Shown: positions 35,691 through 43,748, counted from the stretch's first letter. The stretch: 64,000 nt of DNA from Saccharobesus litoralis (GCF_003063625.1 NZ_CP026604.1:3388065-3452064); one strand, 5' to 3'. Numbers and translations: made by a program. Notes: generated by a model not told the origin, from the letters alone.

Positions 35691-37328
35691 CTATTTAGAT
35701 TTAAGTTCGCTAATAAATTGCTTAATTTCTGCTAACTCTGCTCTTAACTCAGCAATTTCTTGGTCTTTTTGCTTAAGTTTTGAGTTGAGTGCTTGTATGG
35801 AAGCAAAGGCGACACCTGAAGCATCTACGACTGCTATTCTGTCTGACTTATCACCATTTAACCCAAAAGCGGCATGAAAATCTTCCGCGTAAGGCCCTAT
35901 ATGTTGAATATAGTCACTGTCTTTTTTGTATGTCCAACGTGATAGATACAGGTTACTTACTTTCTCTAGCACATCAAACACGTCCACCGATGCAATTTCA
36001 TCTTTTAGCGCTTTACTTGAGAGTACATCGCCCAAACAGCCATACTGACCACAAACGTCATCGGCAGATGTTATTTTACCTGAGGCGTCGATAGTGCCGG
36101 TTACGTTTACGTTACCCCCCGTTGTTAAGCCACCGGTTACAGCAACGGTGGAAGCTGACAACGAAGTAAAACCAGTTAATGTTGCATTTAAACTACCGTT
36201 AACCGTTAAATCGTTGGTTACAGTTAACGCGCCAGAGGTGACAACACTACTGCTAGATAGAGTTGAGAAACCGTCAATGTTAACCGAAGCATTTAATGTC
36301 CCGCTTACGGTTAAATCATTGGCAATGGTGACATTACCGCTACTATTAACGAGAAGGTAACTATTTGTACCTGCGGCGTCTTTAATTTCAAATGGCCCTG
36401 CAGGAGAGCTAGTACTGATACCTACATTGCCAGAGTTATCGACGATGAATTCGCTATTTCCTGAGCCATCTTGTACTTCAAATATACCATCAGGCGTATC
36501 AGTTGTGCCCATATTGATCCCGACTTTACCGTCGGTCGTAGCTAATAACCGAGATACCCCCCCGGTAGTTTGGACATCGAATAAGCCGCGCGGAAGGTAA
36601 CTGTTATCAATATTTACCCCTAAGTAACCTAATGGCGAAACCAAAATTGCATGATTATTAATATCCGATGGGTGAGCAATATCAAGTAAACCATCTGGGC
36701 TTGTTGTTTCAAAGCCAATATCACCATCAGCCGCAACATAAATTGAAGCATTAGGAGCACCAGCTCTAATTCTTAATGGCAGTAAACCATTATTGGTGAC
36801 ATCACGGATGAAGAAATTTGTTTCGTTACCTGATACATCCCAAGCTTGTGCGGTAAATCCATTACTTTGGTCTTGCTCTAAACGCACAGTTGGCGAGTTA
36901 CCTGTAAGCATATGTAAATTGACTTGTGGCGTATCGGTATTAATTCCAACTCGTCCAAGTGTGCTTATAACTAATCCATTATTTAATGCACCGTCTTGAA
37001 TAATAAATGGGCTGGTACCACCATCAATATTTTGAATATAAAATTGGTTTTTCCCACCATTGGCCGATTCGTTTGCTGTTATTTCCCAATCACGAGTAGG
37101 GAACCCCGAAGAAGCACTGGTGTCTGTAAATCTAATACGAAGATTGTTTTCCTTTAAACGTATCGTATCAAAATTAAAATTTTCGCCTAATGAACAATCA
37201 ACCCCCACACATTGGCTACCTTTTACAACTAAATCATCATTAATCTGTTGATCGGCTAACACAATATTTGATGTAAGCAAGAAAGCGACGCCACTCGCTT
37301 TCAGTAATTTGTTTGATTTCAATTGCAT
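35691..37328 (-). CDS. Exported fibre protein with C-terminal S74-type intramolecular chaperone
   Basis: A 545-aa protein resembling a phage tail fibre. The signal peptide ends near residue 25 (NIVLA-D). The middle is built of short repeats (DG.VGINT.TPQ, GNVGISTSSPAGPFEIKD) followed by TVSGTLNAS and related strand repeats, as in trimeric beta-fibres. From about residue 437 the C-terminus matches the S74/endosialidase chaperone: SSKALKDEI keeps a Ser and Lys in the positions of the self-cleaving dyad, then HIGPYAEDFHAAFG and a coiled coil (about 510-545). S74 domains trimerise the fibre and then cut themselves off. The start at 37328 opens the signal peptide and lies one base past the stop of the upstream gene, so the two are tightly coupled. 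A signal peptide on such a protein is unusual and argues for a cell-surface rather than virion role. Confidence 0.78.
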   Translation of the reverse strand: MQLKSNKLLKASGVAFLLTSNIVLADQQINDDLVVKGSQCVGVDCSLGENFNFDTIRLKENNLRIRFTDTSASSGFPTRDWEITANESANGGKNQFYIQNIDGGTSPFIIQDGALNNGLVISTLGRVGINTDTPQVNLHMLTGNSPTVRLEQDQSNGFTAQAWDVSGNETNFFIRDVTNNGLLPLRIRAGAPNASIYVAADGDIGFETTSPDGLLDIAHPSDINNHAILVSPLGYLGVNIDNSYLPRGLFDVQTTGGVSRLLATTDGKVGINMGTTDTPDGIFEVQDGSGNSEFIVDNSGNVGISTSSPAGPFEIKDAAGTNSYLLVNSSGNVTIANDLTVSGTLNASVNIDGFSTLSSSSVVTSGALTVTNDLTVNGSLNATLTGFTSLSASTVAVTGGLTTGGNVNVTGTIDASGKITSADDVCGQYGCLGDVLSSKALKDEIASVDVFDVLEKVSNLYLSRWTYKKDSDYIQHIGPYAEDFHAAFGLNGDKSDRIAVVDASGVAFASIQALNSKLKQKDQEIAELRAELAEIKQFISELKSK

Positions 37329-37329
37329 C

Positions 37330-37737
37330 TTATCTCGCCTTCTCTGCAAGTTTAGCGTCAAGAACTAAACCGTCTTTTACGAGGAATGTTCCACTTTTCT
37401 CGACAACTAGCGCCGTCATTGCTTGTCGAGTATCAGCATCTCTGCCGTTATTTAATTGATCGGCAGATAGTTTTGAAAAGTCGATTGGCTTTTGCACCAC
37501 AACTTGATAAGTGTAATAGCCATCTTTAAAAGGGGTGCTAGCAGAAAAACTGCCAGTTTTACTTTTTATAAGCGTATTATTGTTATCACCACGTAACAGC
37601 ACATGGTCGACAAATTGCGGAAGATTACTTATTTGAATGTGATTGCTGCCTCCTGTTATCTCAATAGCGAAGACAGAACAGCTAAAGCAAAGCATGCAGA
37701 TGAAAGCATACTTAGCAAATTTGATTATTGTGGTCAT
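37330..37737 (-). CDS. 135-aa secreted protein of unknown family, first gene of the giant operon
   Basis: The product is not recognised. Residues 1-24 form a signal peptide (FAKYAFICMLCFSCSVFA). The mature part of about 111 aa is predicted beta-rich at first (IEITGGSNHIQISNLPQFVD, VVVQKPIDFSKL) with few cysteines. The stop is one base from the start of the S74 fibre gene, so translation is probably coupled. An accessory or assembly factor for the fibre is possible; this rests on position alone. The ribosome site is weak (TGGAAT about ten bases before the ATG). Confidence 0.75.
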   Translation of the reverse strand: MTTIIKFAKYAFICMLCFSCSVFAIEITGGSNHIQISNLPQFVDHVLLRGDNNNTLIKSKTGSFSASTPFKDGYYTYQVVVQKPIDFSKLSADQLNNGRDADTRQAMTALVVEKSGTFLVKDGLVLDAKLAEKAR

Positions 37738-37773
37738 GGCGACGATTCCATTTTCCAGCGGAATATAGGTTTA

Positions 37774-37790
37774 GACTATTGAGTATAGTC
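37774..37790. promoter_or_regulatory. Palindrome upstream of the minus-strand giant operon
   Basis: GACTAT (37774-37779) and ATAGTC (37785-37790) flank TGAGT. The minus-strand reading contains TATACT, a good -10 match, inside the palindrome, but no convincing -35 box lies 17 bases away. It could be an operator overlapping a promoter. ATAGTC also equals the MITE end sequence, so a relic MITE end is an alternative. Confidence 0.35.
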
Positions 37791-37919
37791 GATAATTTAG
37801 GCGACATTTAGATTAAGGTTAAATGACGAGTAGTTCAATTTTTTTTTGCTTATTTTTCAATTTGTTATCCTGTTGTTGACTTTTAAAAAAGTGTTTATTT
37901 GAAAAATGTAATAAGAATT

Positions 37920-38095
37920 TATAGTCAAAGCGATCAGGTTTTAGGGGAAGCCGTCAAGCTTCGAATCCCCATGAGCATATGCTTTATTATGTGATTGGGG
38001 TTGCCTAAAGGGACTTAGGTAGTAGGACGACGCAGGAGCCAAAGTCGAGAGTAAGCGCTGACAATGAACCATAAGACCTGAGCGAGAAGACTATA
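37920..38095. mobile_element. MITE copy 2 (long form, 172 bp plus TA target duplication)
   Basis: It has the same ends (TATAGTC...GACTATA) and core as the copy at 11929-12057, with 47 extra bases about 38001-38047. The extra part contains CCTAA/TTAGG (38004-38019), a small hairpin. It lies between the divergent giant operon (minus) and the GNAT gene (plus), so it could affect transcription of either. It encodes nothing. Confidence 0.8.
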
Positions 38096-38172
38096 AAAGT
38101 CGTTTTCCCCAATTTTTTCTTATTGATAGGCATTACATTGCGTAAATTATTTAATCACTTTTGCCTATTTTA

Positions 38173-38655
38173 ATGTGCGCTAATTTAACACTTAAGCCTG
38201 AAGAGAAATCTCATCGTCGATTTTTGCGTGACCTGTATTGTACCTCCAGAGATTATGAGATGCTTCACGTCTCTATGAGTACCAAAGAAAAGCAGGTATT
38301 TTTACGTCAGCAATTTGCATTACAACAAAAGTATTTTAATAAAACTTACCCTGCTGCAAGCCGCAATATAATTTGTTTTGATGGTCGAGCAATTGGGCGG
38401 CTTTATACCGACTTTAACTCAGTAAGCAAGCAGTTACATTTGTTTGACATTACGCTGCAAAGAGAGTGGCGTAATAGAGGGATTGGCAGTTACTTTATTC
38501 AGCAATTAAAACAACAAGCCACCAAGTTGGAAGCAGACATAACACTTTATGTTCATATGACTAATCCTGCACATCATTATTATCTAAAACATGGGTTTGC
38601 GTGTGTAAGGAGTGAACAACAACACTATTTAATGCAATGGCAACAACCTCAATAA
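38173..38655 (+). CDS. GNAT family N-acetyltransferase
   Basis: A 160-aa protein of the GCN5-related acetyltransferase fold. Motif A for acetyl-CoA pyrophosphate binding is visible as QREWRNRGIGSYFIQQL, preceded by the strand LHLFDITL. The final HHYYLKHGFACV is the usual motif B. The substrate cannot be told. The ATG at 38173 is used; an in-frame TTG at 38161 lacks a ribosome site, and neither has a good one. It is the first plus-strand gene after the MITE, 129 bases upstream of the PRMT-like gene, and is probably part of the same functional cluster. Confidence 0.8.
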   Translation: MCANLTLKPEEKSHRRFLRDLYCTSRDYEMLHVSMSTKEKQVFLRQQFALQQKYFNKTYPAASRNIICFDGRAIGRLYTDFNSVSKQLHLFDITLQREWRNRGIGSYFIQQLKQQATKLEADITLYVHMTNPAHHYYLKHGFACVRSEQQHYLMQWQQPQ

Positions 38656-38784
38656 GTCTCCCCAGTAAATTAAGCGTTTTCACCGTGTTGCGTTTTTATA
38701 CTTGGTTTAAATTACATTTCAATCACAAACGTAATTAATACATCAATACGCCAGTGTAGATGTAATCAGGAATACGGGATTGCT

Positions 38785-40086
38785 ATGTCGCAAAATGCAG
38801 CTAATTTAGAACCAAAACCAGCAGTGGTTTTAGATAGAGATGAAGATTTATTAGCTGGTTCATTGCGTGCGGGCATGTTAAATCAATTGCTGAGAGAGCA
38901 GTTGACACCAACCAAACAAAAAAATGCTTCAGGCTCAATGGTCCAGTCTGATACATCGACTCAATTAGCGACGTTAAGCTCAACTGCCCTAGATGCCGTT
39001 GACGAAATTCTCAATTGTACCCAGCTTGACCGAACAGTATTACATGACAAACTTAGCCAGTTATTTCATCAGCAGAAAGCGATATACCACGAGATTGATT
39101 TAGCGCCAGCCTTGCGTAAACACCAGTATATTGCTGAAAGTGGTTTAATACTGTCGCCTGATAATTGCATCACTACCCAACTTGATGACCTCAGAGTCCG
39201 CGCTTACATTAGAGCTATTGATCAGGCCATTAAGTCTTTAGCTAAAAAACAACAGGAAGCTATTCATTTAGTTTACCCTGCCTGTGGTCCTTTTGCGCCA
39301 CTAGTATTGCCTTTATTAAGTTATTACCTTCAACGGGAAATGTATACACCACAACAGTTAAGTGTCACCTTAATTGATGTGCAACCTGGGGCAGTACAAA
39401 CGCTCGAAACAGTTGCCGTTAAGTTTGGCGTTAATAAATTTATCAAACAAATTTTATGTATTGACGCGTTAACGTATCAACCGAAAAACGAAAAAGTTGA
39501 CATTGTTGTGCTTGAGGCGATGCAGCACGGCTTTAGTCGAGAAGGTCAATTTACTATTGCTAAGCACTTTGCAGGTTTACTGCAGCCTAGCGGCATATTA
39601 TTGCCAGAAGAGGTTATTATTAACGCCGCGCTTAATGACCCCAACCGTGAATACATTGCGCAATGGCAAGATGCTGAACAAGTATCGAATGATAAGCGAG
39701 ACTCGAAAATTATCGCCGAGCGTATAGCTTTGGGAGAGGTCGCTCGAATCAATCGCCATACATTATCTCATTGCGAGCTGGTAGATATTGACCAATTCAA
39801 TACGCTAATAAAATTTGGCAAAGTGACGATTCCAGAACTGGCTGGCGATAGTTCAGAACGGGTACTGCTGATGTGTTCTGAGGTTAGAGTATTTGATCAG
39901 GAATGGATAAGAGAATATGACTCAGGGATCACCCATCCTCTTCCTGATCAACAAGTCTGTGTTAATTTTACTCCAAATGACTCAAGGCCAGGTGATTTAC
40001 TAGTCAAAAGTGGTGAAACCTTGCAATTTTTTTATCGAATGAATGGTTTACCAGGGTTTATGGCTACACATGTGGTTAAGGAATAG
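38785..40086 (+). CDS. PRMT-like class I SAM-dependent methyltransferase
   Basis: A 433-aa protein. Residues about 160-178 (IHLVYPACGPFAPLVLPLL) fit SAM-binding motif I and the strand before it. VTLIDVQPGAVQTLE (about 192-206) fits motif II with an acidic ribose contact. VDIVVLEAMQHGFSREGQ carries two glutamates nine residues apart (Glu244, Glu253), the spacing of the double-E loop that holds arginine in protein arginine methyltransferases. The following ILLPEEVIINAAL resembles the strand after that loop. No THW loop is evident. The C-terminal about 150 residues could be the substrate barrel. AGGAATACGGGA precedes the ATG. The next gene starts two bases after the stop. Arginine methylation is an inference; a peptide or small-molecule methyltransferase is possible. 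Confidence 0.65.
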   Translation: MSQNAANLEPKPAVVLDRDEDLLAGSLRAGMLNQLLREQLTPTKQKNASGSMVQSDTSTQLATLSSTALDAVDEILNCTQLDRTVLHDKLSQLFHQQKAIYHEIDLAPALRKHQYIAESGLILSPDNCITTQLDDLRVRAYIRAIDQAIKSLAKKQQEAIHLVYPACGPFAPLVLPLLSYYLQREMYTPQQLSVTLIDVQPGAVQTLETVAVKFGVNKFIKQILCIDALTYQPKNEKVDIVVLEAMQHGFSREGQFTIAKHFAGLLQPSGILLPEEVIINAALNDPNREYIAQWQDAEQVSNDKRDSKIIAERIALGEVARINRHTLSHCELVDIDQFNTLIKFGKVTIPELAGDSSERVLLMCSEVRVFDQEWIREYDSGITHPLPDQQVCVNFTPNDSRPGDLLVKSGETLQFFYRMNGLPGFMATHVVKE

Positions 40087-40088
40087 CA

Positions 40089-41024
40089 GTGAGCCGTATA
40101 CCGATTAAGGTCGCTTTATTTGTTGCTCAGCCAACAGTTGCATTGCCAAGTCTTAATTTATTAACACAAAAAGGCCAGTTGGCGGGTGTGGTATTGCCTA
40201 GTCAAAACGACCCTGTGTTAAACCAGTTTGCGCATAGCTTAATTCAACAACAGATCCCGTATGCAAAATTACAATTTGGCCAAGAACACTATGTAGTCGA
40301 TCAGCTTAACCAGTGGCAGTGCGATGCCATTGTGGCTATGGGTTTTAGTGGCGATGTACCTGAGGTACTGCAACAGGCGACCGAATTTGGATATTTTAAT
40401 TTATTGCTAACCGATCCTAGATATTACGCAGGAATGGTGCCGCTATATTGGCAACTGCGACAGGGAGAAACGAAAGGGCAGGCGACCATTCAACATGTTA
40501 CCTGCAAAGATGAATTTTCCATTGTCGCCCAGCAAGATTACGACTTAGCACCATTGGATACCTATTCGCGAGTGGAGAACAAAGCATCAAATGCAGCGGC
40601 TAAGTGCCTTGATTATTTTCTTCAACAAAGCGTTAGCGCAGGGAAGCTAGCGACTAATTTTGTATCTTTGAGTACGGAGCAAAAATTCCCAGCCCCTGAT
40701 GAGCAAATGCTAAGAGTTAATTTTGCCAAAATGAAGGGTAAACGAGTGGTTGACATGGCTAGAGCCGGAAATCCAGTTTTTAATGGCTGCGTCATACAGC
40801 TTGGACAAACACCATTGAGTTTGTTGCAGGCAACACTGGTTGATTTACCCACTTATGGTGTCCGCCCCGGTACGATTTGTTATAGCGGTGGGGCTAATGG
40901 GTTAATTGTCGCCGTGTTAGATGGCGCGTTGCGGCTCGATGTTATTGCTAATTCAGATGGCATATTTAGCGCAGCTGCTTTTGTCGAACGGTTTCAAATC
41001 CATGCAGGTATGACGTTTACGTAA
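40089..41024 (+). CDS. Formyltransferase-like protein (Fmt fold) with altered active site
   Basis: A 311-aa protein with the two-domain plan of methionyl-tRNA formyltransferase. GYFNLLLTDPRYYAGMVPLY (from residue 101) aligns with the family segment containing N-x-H-x-S-LLP. Asn104 is kept, but the catalytic His position is Leu106. Asp141 in KDEFS may match the Asp of the DTG motif. The C-terminal part (LRVNFAKMKGKRVVDMARAG through PGTICYSGGANGLIVAVLDG) fits the Fmt C-terminal barrel. It starts with GTG two bases after the methyltransferase stop, behind AAGGA, so the two are translationally coupled. It may bind folate or a sugar nucleotide without classical chemistry, or use a different mechanism. 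Confidence 0.7.
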   Translation: MSRIPIKVALFVAQPTVALPSLNLLTQKGQLAGVVLPSQNDPVLNQFAHSLIQQQIPYAKLQFGQEHYVVDQLNQWQCDAIVAMGFSGDVPEVLQQATEFGYFNLLLTDPRYYAGMVPLYWQLRQGETKGQATIQHVTCKDEFSIVAQQDYDLAPLDTYSRVENKASNAAAKCLDYFLQQSVSAGKLATNFVSLSTEQKFPAPDEQMLRVNFAKMKGKRVVDMARAGNPVFNGCVIQLGQTPLSLLQATLVDLPTYGVRPGTICYSGGANGLIVAVLDGALRLDVIANSDGIFSAAAFVERFQIHAGMTFT

Positions 41025-41082
41025 ATGCCTGTTAACAGCAACTACAGCGGCATGAGCCGTTATATCTAAGGGAGATACCTTT

Positions 41083-41715
41083 ATGGCAGAACCTTTTATT
41101 GGTCAGGTTGAGCTTTATGGCTTTACCTTTGCGCCGGAAAATTGGGCGCCGTGTAAAGGACAGTTATTGCAAATATCCGCCAATCAAGCTTTGTTTTCGT
41201 TACTCGGTAATGCCTATGGCGGGGATGGTCGCACAACTTACGGCTTGCCTGATTTACGTGGAACGTTAAATGTTAGTCAAGGTTTAAATCCCGTGAGCAC
41301 TTTTGATTGGAACATGGGAGACCGCCATGGCGCTGAAACTCACACCTTGTCAGATAGCGAAATGCCTGAGCATTCCCACCTTGCAACATATTCAGGCGGA
41401 ATAGGTGATTGGCAAGGACATATAAAAGCGACGACGGAAGCGGGAAATTCAGCAATACCAACCACGGGTTGCACACTCGCAACAGCCAATCCGCCTGGCG
41501 GAGGGCCTGATAAAGCAGAACAAATTTACTACAGTGGCACTCCTGCAAGTAATACTTTAGTTGAGCTAGGGGGATCAGAAACCTTCTCAGCCATGGTAAA
41601 TGGGAATGTAACAGTTGGGAATAATGGTTCAAACCAAGCTTTTTCGCTTTTACAAAGCGCTTTGGTAATGAACTTTAGCATTGCACAAAAAGGCTTATAT
41701 CCTTCACGGAACTAA
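41083..41715 (+). CDS. Phage tail-collar domain protein (MdpB-type), copy 1
   Basis: A 210-aa protein with the tail-collar fold at the N-terminus: PFIGQVELYGFTFAPENWAP then CKGQLLQI..NQALFSLLG..YGGDGRTTYGLPDLRG. Such microcystin-dependent-protein/MdpB relatives occur in bacterial genomes away from prophages, often in tandem, and their role is unclear. The C-terminal half (TEAGNSAIPTTGCTLATANP, then SLLQSALVMNFSIA) follows the family pattern. No signal peptide is visible, so export, if any, needs another route. TAAGGGAGA precedes the ATG. It lies 58 bases after the formyltransferase-like gene and 53 bases before the second copy. Confidence 0.85.
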   Translation: MAEPFIGQVELYGFTFAPENWAPCKGQLLQISANQALFSLLGNAYGGDGRTTYGLPDLRGTLNVSQGLNPVSTFDWNMGDRHGAETHTLSDSEMPEHSHLATYSGGIGDWQGHIKATTEAGNSAIPTTGCTLATANPPGGGPDKAEQIYYSGTPASNTLVELGGSETFSAMVNGNVTVGNNGSNQAFSLLQSALVMNFSIAQKGLYPSRN

Positions 41716-41768
41716 CAGCTGATTTAGACGTTATCGTAAACAATAAAATTAAATAGAGGATTTTAACA

Positions 41769-42395
41769 ATGGCAGATCCATTTATTGGACAAGTGACCCT
41801 AATGGGTTTTAATTTTAATCCCAGAGGTTGGTTTAAGTGTAATGGCGCGTTATTGTCAATTAGCCAACATTCTACGTTGTTTTCATTACTTGGTACTAAT
41901 TATGGCGGAGATGGGCGAGTAACATTTGCGTTACCTGATTTACGTGGGCGTGTCCCTATGTCGTACGGGCGTCACCCTGGCAGCCTTTATGATTGGCGAA
42001 TTGGACAAGTCGCTGGTGCAGAAAGACATACCATGACAGTGTTAGAAATGGCCACGCATAGCCATGATGCTACATTCTCAGGAGTGAGCACAGGAGTGAG
42101 TTTTGCCATGACAGCAACAACGGATGATGGAGACAATGCTAGTCCTAGTGACGGTGCTTATTTAGCGACTACTTTACCACCAGCAGGGGGGCCTGATAAG
42201 CCAGAGCAAATTTATAACTCCAATCCTTCATCCGGTTCACTCGTACAACTGGGTGGCGTGTCAGTCTCTGGTAAACCTAGTGGTTCAGTAACGATTAACG
42301 CAAATGGAGCGGGTCAGCCATTTAGTTTGATGCAGCCGACATTAGCACTTAATCATTGTATAGCCAATGTCGGAGTTTATCCGCCGCGGAGCTAA
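41769..42395 (+). CDS. Phage tail-collar domain protein (MdpB-type), copy 2
   Basis: A 208-aa paralogue of the preceding gene, with the same collar segment (PFIGQVTLMGFNFNPRGWFK then CNGALLSI, YGGDGRVTFALPDLRG) and the same ending (FSLMQPTLALNHCIANVGVY). The two are clearly diverged, so the pair is not a recent duplication. AGAGGA lies about nine bases before the ATG. It is the last gene of the methyltransferase-to-collar run; a hairpin with a T-run follows at 42435-42496. Confidence 0.85.
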   Translation: MADPFIGQVTLMGFNFNPRGWFKCNGALLSISQHSTLFSLLGTNYGGDGRVTFALPDLRGRVPMSYGRHPGSLYDWRIGQVAGAERHTMTVLEMATHSHDATFSGVSTGVSFAMTATTDDGDNASPSDGAYLATTLPPAGGPDKPEQIYNSNPSSGSLVQLGGVSVSGKPSGSVTINANGAGQPFSLMQPTLALNHCIANVGVYPPRS

Positions 42396-42434
42396 TTCGA
42401 CTGCGTTTTTTGGGGGGAGGGTTACAGATACAAA

Positions 42435-42496
42435 TAGTTACAAGGGATAATGCTTAAACTTGGTTATTGCAGTTCCCTGTAACTATCCCGTGTTTT
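42435..42496 (+). terminator. Candidate terminator after the tail-collar genes
   Basis: TAGTTACA(A)GGGA (42435-42447) pairs with TCCCTGTAACTA (42474-42485), and a run of six T follows at 42492-42497. It would end the plus-strand run that starts at the methyltransferase. The remaining part of this 457-base gap (to 42852) is AT-rich and holds no convincing gene. A promoter for the sulfotransferase is expected there, but no good -35/-10 pair stands out. Confidence 0.55.
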
Positions 42497-42852
42497 TTCC
42501 CCAATATATTATTTCAATCGCTTTAAAAATGTGACTACTGGGATGGAGCGGGTTGTTACAGCAGCTCAATTCCCTTTTGGAACAGATAATGGTTTTAAAC
42601 AAAAAATTGAAATATGTGATGACTTAATATTTATTGTGTTTTGAAATATCAAGTTTCGCTTAATAAGTGATTTGACACATAATGATATAAATTGGGGGTT
42701 TCCTAAGGTCTTAATGATTAAAAATTATATAAAAAGAGGAGGTTCAGCATTTACTTAAGGTGATTGTACGCTAAGCTATTACACTGATATTAATAGAAAA
42801 TATTTAGCATAAACCAATAGCTAAGGAACAAAGTTATTGGTTAAGGAATTAC

Positions 42853-43680
42853 ATGCTTAGTCGTCAATTTCATTTTATATCCGGATTACCTCGTTCCGGC
42901 TCTACTTTATTGGCTGCCATTTTACGCCAAAATCCTCGCATGCATGCCAGCATATCTAGTCCTGTTTTACCGATTATCCATTCTTGTTTAGAACAAGTCG
43001 GTGCTGGTGGGGAGTTTTATACTTTTTTTGACCAACCTAAGCGGCAGCATTTATGCCAATCTATTTTTAACTCTTATTACGTTGACCAAGAAGACAAATC
43101 AATTGTTTTTGATACTAATCGCCTTTGGACAGCTCGTTTGCATCAGCTAGTTGAATTGTTTGATGATTTCAAAGTGATTTGCTGTGTACGAAACCCTGCT
43201 TGGGTTGCCGATAGTTTTGAAGTTATTTATCGCAAAAACCCCTTTGATTACAGTCGAATGTACACACCACAGACTCGGCAAACGGTTTACAGTCGTTGTG
43301 AAGCCATTATGGCTGGCGCGGGTGCATTTGGCTCGGCTTGGTCTGCTTTAAAAGAAGCTTTTTACGGTGAATTCTCGGAAAAATTGTTGTTAGTCGACTA
43401 TGATTTAATGACTCAGCATCCAGCTAAATCACTTGAGTTAATTTATCAGTTTTTAGGTGTCGATTTATACACCCATGACTTTAATAACGTTGAGTATGAA
43501 GAAGGTGAATTTGATTCACAACTTGGCGTTAAGGGCTTACATACGGTGGCAAGCAAAGTGGAATTTAAACCGCGACGCAGTGTGTTGCCTCCCGATTTAT
43601 TTAAAAAATACAGTGATATGGCTTTTTGGTTAGATCCAGCTGGCAGCGCCGCTAGCATACTAGCACCAAAAAATAATTAG
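42853..43680 (+). CDS. Sulfotransferase family protein (PAPS-dependent)
   Basis: A 275-aa protein expected to move sulfate from PAPS to a hydroxyl or amine. The 5'-phosphosulfate loop is visible at residues 9-23 (ISGLPRSGSTLLAAIL). The 3'-phosphate motif is visible from residue 107 (KVICCVRNPAWVADSF, with Arg113 and Ser121). The family includes carbohydrate and tyrosylprotein sulfotransferases; no transmembrane segment or signal peptide is seen, so it acts in the cytoplasm. It lies 68 bases before the DUF4347 giant and probably shares its transcript, so the giant or a glycan on it is a candidate substrate. That link is inference from position. Confidence 0.85.
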   Translation: MLSRQFHFISGLPRSGSTLLAAILRQNPRMHASISSPVLPIIHSCLEQVGAGGEFYTFFDQPKRQHLCQSIFNSYYVDQEDKSIVFDTNRLWTARLHQLVELFDDFKVICCVRNPAWVADSFEVIYRKNPFDYSRMYTPQTRQTVYSRCEAIMAGAGAFGSAWSALKEAFYGEFSEKLLLVDYDLMTQHPAKSLELIYQFLGVDLYTHDFNNVEYEEGEFDSQLGVKGLHTVASKVEFKPRRSVLPPDLFKKYSDMAFWLDPAGSAASILAPKNN

Positions 43681-43748
43681 CCGATTAAGCCAAATATCAA
43701 CCAGCAGAATAATAGATTTTTACCTAAGGGTAATAATAGGACGAGAAA

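Noticed and set aside
38785-42395. Prophage remnant, because of the tail-collar proteins
   Set aside because: No capsid, terminase, portal, integrase or lysis genes are present; the neighbours are transferases and secreted giants.
42543-42647. 34-codon frame starting MERVVTAAQF in the gap before the sulfotransferase
   Set aside because: Weak ribosome site, no recognisable features and very short; not enough to call a gene.
42672-42695. TTGACA followed by TATAAA as a promoter for the sulfotransferase
   Set aside because: The spacing is only eight bases, far from the required 16-18.
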